Below, one piece after another: positions 1 to 7,852 of a stretch of DNA of 34,198 nt. The position numbers were made by a program, and so were the translations under genes. The notes beneath the pieces were generated by a model, which did no database searches, was not told the DNA's origin, and saw nothing but the letters and a program-made list of their open reading frames with translations. Positions within the stretch are counted from its first letter, which is position 1. Every line of letters starts with the position of its first letter. The stretch is from Phycisphaerae bacterium (GTDB lineage: Bacteria > Planctomycetota > Phycisphaerae > UBA1845), in contig JAJVHU010000040.1 in NCBI GenBank assembly GCA_022072505.1, positions 1 to 34,198 on the forward strand. Direction: 5' to 3'.

Positions 1-2
1 AA

Positions 3-248
3 GCCGTTGCCGCCGGTTCCCTGGAACAGCTCCGGGCGCGCCTTCACAAGGTCCGCCCCGGCCGCCGCCTGCGTACCCCCGACCGCATGTTGGTCGACCT
101 GCGCGGCGATGAGCCGGTCGATCGCGTTTTCCTCGATTATCTTCAGGTCTACCGCCGGCACTTCGCGCAGGCCATCTACCGCGAGAACAAAAAAGAGTTC
201 CCCGATGCAGGCACGCTCCAAGGCGCGGCCCGGCTGACCGAAACCTAG
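3..248 (+). CDS. C-terminal end of an unrecognised protein (cut by window edge)
   Basis: The third reading frame is open from the window edge to a TAG at 246-248, giving 81 residues of plausible soluble protein ending AARLTET. The segment is charged and rich in Arg/Glu/Tyr (for example YRRHFAQAIYRENKKEF), with no membrane segment. No start lies in the window, so this is the tail of a longer gene. I do not recognise the family. Its position directly upstream of a nuclease-methyltransferase pair on the same strand makes a DNA-processing role possible, but nothing in the residues proves it. Confidence 0.45.
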   Translation, partial: AVAAGSLEQLRARLHKVRPGRRLRTPDRMLVDLRGDEPVDRVFLDYLQVYRRHFAQAIYRENKKEFPDAGTLQGAARLTET

Positions 249-334
249 CATGTGGAGGGTCCGAACGTGTCCCTCGTACCGAACCTGGATACGTCATCGT
301 TGAAGAGAGATCTCAACTTGGTTAGGATCGCGGA

Positions 335-1147
335 ATGTCGAGTAGTCCATCATTTTCCATTCCCGTGGGGGTGTTCACGCAGTGCGTGAAGTCGATTCGC
401 GACGGGGTAATGATCAGGCGGGTCAGCTCGTCAGATAAGGAGTTTCACTTCCAGAACTGGTTCCGCGATCGGCTCCAAGCCTTAGGCGAGCATATCGAAA
501 TCGGGGGTCGGAACAGCTATCCCGATTTTCGAATGGTCGCGCAAACAGACGGATTCGAAGTGAAAGGCTTAGCCTATCCAGGACGGGAAGCGAGCTTCGA
601 CAGCAACAGCCAGTTACCGACCGGGCACCACAATGGACGAACCATTTACTACCTCTTCGGCCGCTATCCGAAGCAGCCGGATGGGAAAACTTACCCGGTT
701 CTTGATCTGGTAATCTGTCACGGCGACTTCTTGAATGCTGACCGTGAGCCGCACCGGCGCAACAAGAGCGTCAAAGGCTTCGGCAGCTACGGTGACATTC
801 TGATCCGCGCGCGAAGGATGTACGTCGTGCCAACGCCGTTCCACCTCGCAGACGGACTCGCGCACCGACAAACGCTCATTCTGCCGTCCAAGACGGGAGC
901 TTCTGGTCTCACAAGAGTCGGCGAGCTCTGCAGACGCGAGTGTGAGCGGCTGGTTGTCGGCTACACGTACGACCGACCCGCCGACGACCTTTGTCCCAAG
1001 CTGATCACGAACCCGACGGCAGGTCGGGAGCATCATTTTACGGCGTGGCGTCTGAATGGCGCGCCGACGGACCAGGTATCCATGAAGAGCTTCGAAGCCG
1101 GGAGGGCCCAAGTCGACGATGACACATCCGACGATGACAACACCTGA
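335..1147 (+). CDS. PD-(D/E)XK-type putative restriction endonuclease
   Basis: A 270-residue soluble protein. Residues 61-77 read SYPDFRMVAQTDGFEVK, which fits a PD-(D/E)XK nuclease core: Pro-Asp at 63-64, then Glu75-Val-Lys77 at the usual spacing. The rest (YYLFGRYP, DLVICHGDFLNADR) resembles type II restriction enzymes that carry their target recognition in the same chain. The gene overlaps the following methyltransferase by 29 bp, so the two are almost certainly co-transcribed and translationally coupled, as expected for a restriction-modification pair. The start is uncertain: the Shine-Dalgarno before 335 is weak and an internal ATG at 410 is possible. The tail is acidic (DDDTSDDDNT). Specificity cannot be read from sequence; the restriction role rests on the motif and the neighbour. 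Confidence 0.6.
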   Translation: MSSSPSFSIPVGVFTQCVKSIRDGVMIRRVSSSDKEFHFQNWFRDRLQALGEHIEIGGRNSYPDFRMVAQTDGFEVKGLAYPGREASFDSNSQLPTGHHNGRTIYYLFGRYPKQPDGKTYPVLDLVICHGDFLNADREPHRRNKSVKGFGSYGDILIRARRMYVVPTPFHLADGLAHRQTLILPSKTGASGLTRVGELCRRECERLVVGYTYDRPADDLCPKLITNPTAGREHHFTAWRLNGAPTDQVSMKSFEAGRAQVDDDTSDDDNT

Positions 1148-3248
1148 CGCCCGGCTGATCGAGTCGGACGCCTTCGCCTTCGAGTTCTTGTCGCAACTGG
1201 CGGAGCGCGAGAGCTGGCGCAAGGAGATCCATCGGCCTGTCTATCACGTCCACAAGTGGTGGGCGCAGCGCCTCGGCTCTGCATTCCGAGGCTTGTTGCT
1301 CGGTACAGTCCTATCGCGCGACGCCGACCTGCGCAAATCGTTTTTTCAACAGCACTGCCTTGCGAGTGTCACCGTTCTTGACCCGTTCATGGGGTCCGGC
1401 ACCACGATTGGCGAGGCTCACAAGCTCGGCATGACCGTGCTCGGGCGCGACATTAACCCCGTGGCCGCTCGTTCCGTCCGCACGGCGATGGGTCCGCTCG
1501 ACCGACGCCGAATCTTGGCCACGTACGATGAATTGGCCGAACATGTCGAGCAACGTATCCGCGCACTATATCAGACGTCCGACAGCCGAGATCTCCCTTG
1601 CGAAGCGCTCTATTACTTCTGGGTGATGCAGGCCCAGTGCCCGGATTGTGCAAAGACGGTCGACCTGTTTCCGTCACACGTTATCGCCAGGAACGCGCAC
1701 CCTAAGCGCAAAACGCACGTTCATGTTCGTTGCCCCGCATGCGCCGACATCTTCCCGATCACTCGTTCGCCGGACAATGTGGCCTGTGGCGAGTGCGGCT
1801 TTCATTTCGACGCGACGAAAGGAAATGCGTCCGGCACAAAGGCGACATGCACGGGATGCAAATCAAACTTCACGATCCTCAAGGCTATCGGCGATATGCG
1901 CCCAGGCTTTCGGCTCTTCGGGAAGCTCGTGCTGCGCGGTGACAACCGAAAAGAGTATCTGCCCGTCACCGACGACGACCTCGCTTCATATCGGCGATGC
2001 GGCGAGACGTTGCGCGCGGAGTTAAGCGCAAGCCGACTAACGCTCCCGTCGCTCTGCCTGACCGACGGCCACAACACTCGGCAGGCCATGAATTATCATT
2101 TCCACCGTTGGGTCGACTTCTTCAACGACCGCCAACTGCTTGCGCTCGGCTGGCTGCGGCGCGCGATCATCGATCTCCAGGATTCAGATGCCCGCGATGC
2201 GCTGCTCACGATTTTCTCGGGTACCCTCGAGTTCAACAACCTCTTCGCCTCTTACAAGGGAGAGGGCACAGGTGCCGTGCGCCACATGTTTTCGAATCAC
2301 ATCCTTAAGCCTGAACGAATGCCGATCGAGGCGAATGTTTGGGGCACGCCCAAGAGTTCCGGGGGGTTCTCAAATCTCCTGCGAAGCCGCTTACTTCGCG
2401 CCATCGAGTATCGAGAAGCGCCCACCGAATTGTGCGGATCGTCCTTGCCCGCCAGAGTTTGCTCTCCGTCCTTCACGGGTCGTGTCGAACCGAATTGGCC
2501 CACCAATGAAGTGCTTAAACCACGTGGCATCTACTTGTCGGCGGGAGATTCGGCTTGCACGGGTCTTGCCAGCCGCTCCATTGATATTGTCGTCACCGAT
2601 CCGCCTTTCTTTGACAACGTCCACTACTCCGAACTCGCTGATTTTTTCCATGCATGGCAAGAGATTGGCAGCGAGCCCGCTTCTGGCGCATCTACCGTTT
2701 CGACGCGCCAAGACGGAGAAGTTCAGGACGCAGATGCCGACCGATTTGCCCAAAAGCTGTGCGCCGTCTTCACTGAATGCCACCGCGTCCTGCGCGACGA
2801 CGGCTTGCTCGTCTTCACCTACCACCACTCCCGGCCCGAGGGGTGGCGATCGCTCGCTGCAGCCGTTTGGGGCTCCGGGTTCCGCTTCGTGAACGCCCAT
2901 CCCATAAAAGCCGAGATGTCAGTCGCCATGCCCAAGTTTCAGGCAAAGGAGCCGATCCAGCTTGACGTGATACTTGTCTGTCGCAAGCAAGTTTCTGCCG
3001 ATGAGACGACCTGTGACACCGAAGATGCCCTTGCTCGAGCCCGGTCAAAACTGCGTCGCTTGGCGGCTTCAGGATTCTCACTATCCCGCAACGATAGGCG
3101 CATCACGCTCATAGGGCAACTCTTAGGCGCGATCGAACCAGGCGGCAACCTCGACGAACTCGAAGCGATAGTTGAGAAGGCAATGAAGGACCACAGCTTC
3201 TCGCCGGCACCCACCGCCCGTGTGCCGGCTCAGATGTCGCTCTTCTGA
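1119..3248 (+). CDS. DNA amino-methyltransferase (N4-C/N6-A) with zinc ribbons, DUF1156-like
   Basis: A 709-residue protein with the two hallmarks of S-adenosylmethionine-dependent DNA amino-methyltransferases: the AdoMet motif DPFMGSGTT at residues 88-96, and the catalytic DPPF at about 494-497 within VVTDPPFFDNVHYSELADFF. The N-terminal HVHKWWAQRLGSAFR resembles the KWWARRP-type motif of DUF1156 methylases. Between the motifs lie several CxxC pairs (from about residue 174 to 265: CPDC, CPAC, CGEC, CTGC), read as two zinc ribbons. Its large size and central insert fit a self-contained enzyme with its own recognition region. It overlaps the upstream nuclease gene by 29 bp, so it probably protects host DNA from that enzyme. 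A second in-frame ATG at 1134 is an alternative start. Base specificity is not predictable. Confidence 0.87.
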   Translation: MTHPTMTTPDARLIESDAFAFEFLSQLAERESWRKEIHRPVYHVHKWWAQRLGSAFRGLLLGTVLSRDADLRKSFFQQHCLASVTVLDPFMGSGTTIGEAHKLGMTVLGRDINPVAARSVRTAMGPLDRRRILATYDELAEHVEQRIRALYQTSDSRDLPCEALYYFWVMQAQCPDCAKTVDLFPSHVIARNAHPKRKTHVHVRCPACADIFPITRSPDNVACGECGFHFDATKGNASGTKATCTGCKSNFTILKAIGDMRPGFRLFGKLVLRGDNRKEYLPVTDDDLASYRRCGETLRAELSASRLTLPSLCLTDGHNTRQAMNYHFHRWVDFFNDRQLLALGWLRRAIIDLQDSDARDALLTIFSGTLEFNNLFASYKGEGTGAVRHMFSNHILKPERMPIEANVWGTPKSSGGFSNLLRSRLLRAIEYREAPTELCGSSLPARVCSPSFTGRVEPNWPTNEVLKPRGIYLSAGDSACTGLASRSIDIVVTDPPFFDNVHYSELADFFHAWQEIGSEPASGASTVSTRQDGEVQDADADRFAQKLCAVFTECHRVLRDDGLLVFTYHHSRPEGWRSLAAAVWGSGFRFVNAHPIKAEMSVAMPKFQAKEPIQLDVILVCRKQVSADETTCDTEDALARARSKLRRLAASGFSLSRNDRRITLIGQLLGAIEPGGNLDELEAIVEKAMKDHSFSPAPTARVPAQMSLF

Positions 3249-3258
3249 ATTTAAGAGC

Positions 3259-3381
3259 CGTGTGGATCCCCGCTCCGACCGGGAAATCAAGACCCTCGAA
3301 TCCGAGGTCGAATCTCACGAACGCCGCATCGACGAACTGGTGTTCCAGCTCTACGGTGTCGATGGGTTGCCAAGCGGCTGA
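3259..3381 (+). pseudogene. Orphan C-terminal fragment of a lost gene (copy 1)
   Basis: An open frame right after the methyltransferase stop encodes SDREIKTLESEVESHERRID followed by ELVFQLYGVDGLPSG and a TGA at 3379-3381. It has no start or ribosome site. The same segment recurs at about 5047-5155 with few base differences, there ending ELPGD. The helical, charged sequence ending in a YGV/YAV motif resembles the extreme C-terminus of large restriction/methylase polypeptides (type IIG-like); that assignment is inference. It is most likely debris from an older gene at this locus. Confidence 0.55.
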
Positions 3382-3450
3382 GATCGAAGACGGCGAAGCT
3401 GGGATTCAGTTCGCTCGCCGCACCGTTGCTCGTTCCGACGAGACCGGCCT

Positions 3451-3530
3451 CGGCCCCGGAGGGGCCGCGGGTTGTAGCCACGGGTGGAGCGGCGGCGCGG
3501 CGAAGCCGCCCGACGCGGAACCCGTGGAAA
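3451..3530. repeat. REP-like palindrome, left of the transposase
   Basis: The stretch contains a GGCCCC/GGGGCC hairpin followed by GTAGCCACGGGTGGAGCG and, after a GC-rich inner stem (GGCGGC...GCCGCC), the closing arm ACCCGTGG. Its core recurs in inverted orientation on the other side of the transposase gene at about 4149-4225 (GTAGCCATGGGTGGAGCG when reverse-complemented). Inverted REP pairs next to a Y1 transposase are the signature of a REP/RAYT system. A smaller GCCCCGGAGGGGC hairpin follows at about 3555-3568. Confidence 0.65.
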
Positions 3531-3631
3531 GGAAAGCTCGTTATTCTCTTCCCGCCCCGGAGGGGCGGAGGAAACATCATTGTCCGCACCGGCGCGGTGA
3601 AGTAAACATCACACCCAACTGAAGAGTCACC

Positions 3632-4084
3632 ATGCCCGGTACCTACTCTCAGATTCTTTTGCACGTCGTCTTCTCAACCAAGCATCGCGAACCCTGGATC
3701 ACACCCGACATCGCGGAGCGCCTATATCCCTACATGGGCGGCATCGTGCGCGCGGAGAAGGGCGTGCTGTACGACATTGGAGGCGTGGAGGATCACGTCC
3801 ACATGTACCTGCGATGGCGTCCTGACGGTGCAGTGTCGGATCTGATGCGCACGGTCAAGGCGCGATCGTCGAAGTGGGTGCATGACACATTCCCGACCCT
3901 GCGGTCGTTCGCGTGGCAGGAGGGGTACAGCGTGTTCTCGGTCAGCAAGTCGCAGGAGGGCGCGGTCAAGCGGTACATCTCTAGGCAGCACGAGCACCAC
4001 AAGAAGGAGGACTTCAAGTCCGAACTGCTGCGGATGCTCCGGCTGCACGAGATCGAGTTCGAGGAGCGCTATGTGTTCGATTGA
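3632..4084 (+). CDS. REP-associated tyrosine transposase (RAYT, IS200/IS605 TnpA-like)
   Basis: A 150-residue Y1 single-strand transposase, of typical family length. The metal-binding HUH motif is His55-Val-His57 in VEDHVHMYLRW, and the catalytic tyrosine is Tyr115 with the supporting Gln119 in VKRYISRQHEHH. The N-terminus (TYSQILLHVVFSTKHRE) is the standard IS200-like opening. Such enzymes cleave and join single-stranded DNA at hairpins. This one is flanked by REP-like palindromes in opposite orientation, so it is probably a domesticated RAYT that spreads REPs rather than a complete insertion sequence. The right-hand REP abuts a broken HNH gene, suggesting that the insertion disrupted it. 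The start codon is supported only by a weak GAAGAG upstream. Confidence 0.92.
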   Translation: MPGTYSQILLHVVFSTKHREPWITPDIAERLYPYMGGIVRAEKGVLYDIGGVEDHVHMYLRWRPDGAVSDLMRTVKARSSKWVHDTFPTLRSFAWQEGYSVFSVSKSQEGAVKRYISRQHEHHKKEDFKSELLRMLRLHEIEFEERYVFD

Positions 4085-4106
4085 GCGACCGTGATTCCGC
4101 GTGCCT

Positions 4107-4225
4107 CCTCTGCCCCTCCGGGGCAGCGTTAAGAATCCACGACGCTTTCCACGGGTTGCGCTCCGTCCGCCTGACGGCGGCCTGCGCTCCACCCATGGCT
4201 ACATTCCTGCGCCCCGTTGGGGCGA
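4107..4225. repeat. REP-like palindromes, right of the transposase
   Basis: A CCCCTCCGGGG hairpin at about 4112-4126 is followed by a REP (4149-4225) with CCACGGGTTGCGCTCC, an inner CCGCCTGACGGCGG stem, and GGAGCGCAG/CGCTCCACC arms ending in a CGCCCC/GGGGCG hairpin. The core matches the left REP in inverted orientation. The last bases merge directly into the open frame of the HNH remnant, so the REP occupies the place where that gene's N-terminus should be. Confidence 0.65.
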
Positions 4226-4440
4226 AAGCCATTCCAATCAGCCAGGGCGGAACGGATGAGGAACACAACCTCCGCGCCGTCTGTGTCTGGTACAACAAGG
4301 ACAAGGCCAATCTGAAGGTGCCCACATCCCGCGATGCGATCAGCGCCATGGCGCTGATTCGTCGGCAGCCCCGCGACGTACAGCGGGAGGTCTACGAGTT
4401 CCTGGACAGGAAGTTCGGCAAGAAGCCCGGTGGAAAGTGA
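4222..4440 (+). pseudogene. HNH endonuclease remnant, N-terminus replaced by REP DNA
   Basis: The frame from 4222 encodes IPISQGGTDEEHNLRAVC followed by WYNKDKANLKV, the second half of an HNH nuclease motif (a P-S-GG-T--NL-A-C---N pattern), and then a helical tail ending FGKKPGGK-stop. The first half of the motif (CxxC, DH) is missing. Upstream codons in this frame are REP sequence (CLLCPSGAALRIH... MATFLRPVG), not protein-like. A long frame from 4081 exists, but its first 47 codons read through the palindromes. The stop overlaps the Vsr start by 11 bp, so the original pair was probably HNH-vsr. Confidence 0.62.
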
Positions 4441-4861
4441 GGGCTTTGTGGGCGATGCTCTCACGCCCGCCCAGCGCAGCAAGTGCATGGCCGCGATTCG
4501 CGGCAAGGACACCAAGCCCGAGTTGGTCGTTCGGAGCATCGCTCACCGCCTGGGCTGCCGCTTCCGACTTCATCCCGCAGACCTCCCGGGCAAACCCGAC
4601 CTCGTCTTTCGTGCTCGTCGCGCTGTCATCCTCGTGCATGGATGCTACTGGCACATGCACAACTGCAAACGAGGCCGCAGCACTCCTGTCAGCAACTCGT
4701 CCTTCTGGCGCGCCAAGCGAACAAGAAACCGCGAGCGGGATCGGCGCGTTCAGGCGGCCTTGCGCCGCGCGGGTTGGCGAGTTCTTGTCATTTGGGAATG
4801 TCAGGTGGGGATGCAACCTGCTCTCGTCCATCGACTGCGGAGGTTCCTTCGCTTACTTTAG
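4430..4861 (+). CDS. vsr: Very short patch repair-type endonuclease (Vsr)
   Basis: A 143-residue Vsr family nuclease, which nicks next to T:G mismatches arising from deaminated 5-methylcytosine. Family landmarks are all present: AAIRGKDTKPELVVR (21-35), FRLHPADLPGKPDLVF with the metal-binding Asp57 (45-60), HGCYWHMHNC (70-79) giving catalytic His and zinc ligands, SFWRAKRTRNRERD (91-104), and GWRVLVIWECQ with the final zinc Cys (~124). The start is GTG at 4430, overlapping the HNH remnant, as in two-gene Vsr/HNH arrangements. No 5-methylcytosine methyltransferase, the usual partner, is visible in the window; it may lie to the left or be lost. The TAG stop is followed in the same frame by a coding-like fragment. 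Confidence 0.93.
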   Translation: MESEGFVGDALTPAQRSKCMAAIRGKDTKPELVVRSIAHRLGCRFRLHPADLPGKPDLVFRARRAVILVHGCYWHMHNCKRGRSTPVSNSSFWRAKRTRNRERDRRVQAALRRAGWRVLVIWECQVGMQPALVHRLRRFLRLL

Positions 4862-5155
4862 CGAACCACCTACAGCAACGCGGACGTAGAGCGGATCCCC
4901 ACCAAGATTCCCCAGACCGCCGACGAGAAGAAGAAGGCTGACCGCATCACCGAGTCCGTCCGCGCCATCATGACCGCCAAGCTCAAGCTTCGCGCTGGTT
5001 CTTTGCCGCTCGCCGGCGTCAAGGGCGGCCTGCGCGCGCCGGTCCTCGCCGACCGCGAAATCAAGACCCTCGAATCCGAGGTCGAATCCCACGAACGCCG
5101 TATAGACGAGCTGGTGTTTCAGCTCTATGCCGTCGATGAGTTGCCGGGAGATTAG
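4862..5155 (+). pseudogene. C-terminal fragment of a lost gene (copy 2), in frame after vsr
   Basis: Directly after the vsr stop, and in the same frame, about 97 codons read like protein: TTYSNADVERIPTKIPQTAD, then EKKKADRITESVRAIM, LKLRAGSLPLAGVKGG, and the same charged tail as the 3259-3381 fragment, ending DELPGD-TAG. There is an internal ATG at 4970 but no convincing ribosome site. I read it as the end of a large, older gene (type IIG restriction/methylase-like by general character) whose upstream part is gone. The tail matches copy 1 over about 90 bp, so the intervening block is bracketed by direct repeats. Confidence 0.55.
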
Positions 5156-5490
5156 CGTCAGCTTCCTGTGAGAAAACTGTGAATTCTTGCATGTTGACTA
5201 CGGTCCCGGCTTGCATAGGCTCTTGACAGGAACGGATCGAAAAAAAGCAGGGCCGCGACGGGCTGTTTTGGAAACGCACCCCGCCACGACCCAGTACCAG
5301 GTTGCAGTGCAACCGGCCCACGCATCGTAGGAGCACCCGCCGGTTCTGCAACCCTCAATTTCGCGCGCAGGAAGCGACGCGCGCCGAAGTGTCCAGTCGA
5401 AACGGAGTTTAGGACATGTCTGACAATCATGTCACAGTTGCACCAGTTGCAGGATGTAACAGCATTTCACAAGGAGAAGGAGCAAATCCG
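5156..5490 (+). other. Intergenic stretch upstream of the small ParE-like gene
   Basis: About 335 bases with no convincing gene. It contains TTGACT (about 5198) and TTGACA (about 5224), which could be -35 boxes, but no good -10 at the right distance. The only firm signal is the AAGGAGAAGGAG purine tract just before 5491. Confidence 0.35.
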
Positions 5491-5760
5491 ATGTTTTCGT
5501 GGGCCGAAGAAAACAGCGCGCGGAACGAATTTCTGTCCTATCCGGCTCAGATTCGGGATTCGATTGAAATCGAGCTCGCGCGAATCTCAGAGAATCCCAA
5601 TCGTTACTCCCGCACAGCGCCATCGCCGCCATTTCTCCCGGGTTACAGGTTGACGTGGTTCCAATATCACGATGGTGAGATGTGGAACGCCATTGAACTC
5701 CTGTTTTCGGTGGATGAAACGCGCAAGCAGCTTCGGGTTTGCAAGCTCGCAAGCCCATAA
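5491..5760 (+). CDS. Small ParE/RelE-like protein (possible toxin)
   Basis: An 89-residue protein. I chose the ATG at 5491 because AAGGAGAAGGAG lies 7-8 bases upstream; an earlier ATG at 5416 has no such site. The sequence pattern FLSYPAQIRDSIEIELARI, ENPNRYSRTAPSPPFLPGYR, then WNAIELLFSVDETRKQLRVC fits the RelE/ParE fold: an alpha-helical hairpin followed by a beta-sheet ending in a VD--RK-L-V strand. Such proteins are usually toxins paired with a small antitoxin. No antitoxin gene is obvious on either side, so it may be an orphan. The assignment is by fold pattern only. Confidence 0.5.
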   Translation: MFSWAEENSARNEFLSYPAQIRDSIEIELARISENPNRYSRTAPSPPFLPGYRLTWFQYHDGEMWNAIELLFSVDETRKQLRVCKLASP

Positions 5761-6080
5761 CAGGACGACACAAGTCACCGCGCCGGCGCGTGAGCGCCCG
5801 CCGCGTTCATGCGCAGACTCGCGCCACCGTTGCGCGCGGAATACGCAGCCGCATGGCCGCGTCAGGAAGAAGCGATGAGCGACATTTACTTAAAAAACTA
5901 ACGAAACGAAGCCACTCGGCGACCTCGCCGATCGGCATACAAACCCCTGCCCCGAAAGGACTTGCGCCGATGCGGACAAAACCCGCAAATGGCTTTGTTT
6001 TCCAGGCACTGGCTGTGCCGCTGCGAAAACCGCGATGCGCCTCGCCGGGCAGATTCGCTCCGGGTAACGAGACCTATGCG
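5761..6080. other. Convergent intergenic region
   Basis: About 320 bases between the plus-strand defence genes and the minus-strand exported-protein cluster. I see no gene, strong terminator or repeat here. Confidence 0.4.
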
Positions 6081-6206
6081 CTACGGACACGCATACTCCT
6101 TCTCCTCCACCGCCCCGCAGCCCCACTGTGCCGATGCCAGGCCGCTGTCACCCGCCGGCCGGTTGTTGAACTTCGCTTTGCCCTTGCCGCGGGAGTTGTT
6201 TCATCG
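6081..6206 (-). repeat. Ghost half of the shared C-terminal domain, in frame after the protease stop
   Basis: On the minus strand this reads NSRGKGKAKFNNRPAGDSGL, then ASAQWGCGAVEEKEYACP and TAG. It is the last third of the CTD found on several neighbours, with no 5' half. It is exactly in frame with the protease gene, separated from it by TAG-CGA-TGA. It shares SAQW (instead of SAEW) and its DNA variants with the ghost at 22546-22695, so these two are closest relatives. Confidence 0.85.
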
Positions 6207-7829
6207 CTATTGCTTGCCAATGGTCACAACCCCGCCTGAAGGCTCCAGAAACATCGGGCTCGAAAGGGTTCCCGTGAAGTTGGTCGTCGCCGGCCTGAGG
6301 AACAAGTGCCCGTTGGGCGGCACATGGGGCAGGGCCGTGGGAATGGAGCTGTAGGGCTCGGCCCAGGTTCCGAATTCGAAGCCGAAGTACCCATATTGGA
6401 CCCATATTCCCATCGGTCGCGCGGCGTCGAGCCGGCCGCTGGTGGCCAGTTTGCCTGAATAAGAATCCTCATGGGTCACGCCGCCCAGGATCCGGTCGCG
6501 CACCTGCTTGTACGTCAGATAGGGAAACCTGCTGTAGAGCAGAGCGGCGACTCCGGCCACGTGCGGCGTCGCCATCGACGTACCATGCATGATTTCGTAT
6601 TCATGACCATAAACGGTGCTGAGGATAGCCTCCCCCGGCGCCGCGAGGTCCACCGAGTCGACGCCGTAGTTTGAGAAATCCGAAATAAAGTTGCCAAAGT
6701 CTGTGTGTGATGCGACCGCAATAACATTGTCCAGATCGTATGACGATGGGTAATGCGGCGTAATGTCATTGTCGTCGCCTTCGTAGTCGGGCCCCCCATT
6801 GCCGGCGGAGGCAACGAAGATGTGGCCGATCGACTGACCTTCCTTGATTGTGTCGTAAAACGACTGGTTATACGCAGAACCATAGCTGTTGACTGAGACT
6901 CGGATTCCGTTATCCAGGGCATACTCCAGACCGGCGACCGCGTCGCCGCACCCGGGACATTGGCCGTTCCCGTTACCGCTAAAGTGGACAATAGAGACAA
7001 GCGACACGTCCCAGGCGACGCCGGTAATGCCACGACCGTTGTTGCCGTGCGCGCCAACCGTCCCCGCGACATGAAGACCGTGGTTGCACTCCGGGGCCGG
7101 CTCGGTATCGCCGTTGTTCGCGCAGGTATTCCATCCGTGAATGTCGTCTACATAATTGTTGCCATCGTCGTCGATGCCGTTGCCCGGGATCTCCCCCGGG
7201 TTGGTCCAGAGATTCGGCCAAAGGTCCGTGTGATCGGCCTGAATGCCGCTGTCGAGAACCGCGACCCGCAAGTCCCTCGTTCCTACCCAGAAATCCCAGA
7301 CCTGTGGGGCGCGAATGCGCGGCATGGCCCATAGTTCGCCATAGCGCGGGTCGTTTGGAATGCGGTCCGGTTTCAGGGCGTATTGCGGTTCTGCATACCA
7401 TACATCGGGATCGTCGAGATAGCGGTGTACGGATTGCAGTTCCTGCCCCTCCGGAACGGCGACCTTCACCAGTCCCGAGACCCACCGGGATTCCCAGAGG
7501 ATCTCCGTCGCCCCGGCGTTTGCGTGCGCGGCTTCCCGCCGCTCGGCGGAGGCCGTGTCCACAAACCGCACGTAGAGAACCCCCGCGCGGAACTCACTGT
7601 CCTGGAACGCCCGGAAGAACTCCTTGGGTTTCATGCCCGGCGGACGTTGCGGTTGCCCTTCAACCGCGCTCTGTCCATCGGCGTCATCCGACGCCTCCGG
7701 CGCCTCCGATTGAACGAGACTCGACGTCTTCTCGGTTTCGAGGGTCGGATACAGATAAGCGCCATTTGGCGCCGCGGCGTTCAGCGCCGGCGGCATTGCA
7801 CTGCACAGGATGATGATCAAGTATTGCAT
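6207..7829 (-). CDS. Secreted subtilisin-like serine protease (S8)
   Basis: A 540-residue exported protease. The start at 7829 is chosen for AAGGAGG eight bases upstream and for the signal peptide MQYLIIILCSAMPPALNA. Residues ~90-160 resemble an inhibitor-I9-type propeptide (VLYVRFVDTASAERREAAHA). The S8 triad is complete: Asp193 in VAVLDSGIQADH, His250 in HGLHVAGTVGAHGNNGRG, Ser418 in HGTSMATPHVAGVAALL, with oxyanion Asn in VASAGNGG. Calcium-loop-like DDDGNNYVDD precedes the His. A C-terminal extension of about 80 residues ends GGVVTIGKQ-TAG. It lies 23 bp behind the fibre gene, so the two are probably one operon. A ghost CTD half-copy follows in frame after the stop, so the protein may once have carried that domain. 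Confidence 0.94.
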   Translation of the reverse strand: MQYLIIILCSAMPPALNAAAPNGAYLYPTLETEKTSSLVQSEAPEASDDADGQSAVEGQPQRPPGMKPKEFFRAFQDSEFRAGVLYVRFVDTASAERREAAHANAGATEILWESRWVSGLVKVAVPEGQELQSVHRYLDDPDVWYAEPQYALKPDRIPNDPRYGELWAMPRIRAPQVWDFWVGTRDLRVAVLDSGIQADHTDLWPNLWTNPGEIPGNGIDDDGNNYVDDIHGWNTCANNGDTEPAPECNHGLHVAGTVGAHGNNGRGITGVAWDVSLVSIVHFSGNGNGQCPGCGDAVAGLEYALDNGIRVSVNSYGSAYNQSFYDTIKEGQSIGHIFVASAGNGGPDYEGDDNDITPHYPSSYDLDNVIAVASHTDFGNFISDFSNYGVDSVDLAAPGEAILSTVYGHEYEIMHGTSMATPHVAGVAALLYSRFPYLTYKQVRDRILGGVTHEDSYSGKLATSGRLDAARPMGIWVQYGYFGFEFGTWAEPYSSIPTALPHVPPNGHLFLRPATTNFTGTLSSPMFLEPSGGVVTIGKQ

Positions 7830-7852
7830 GAGTCGTCCTCCTTTTAGCGGTG

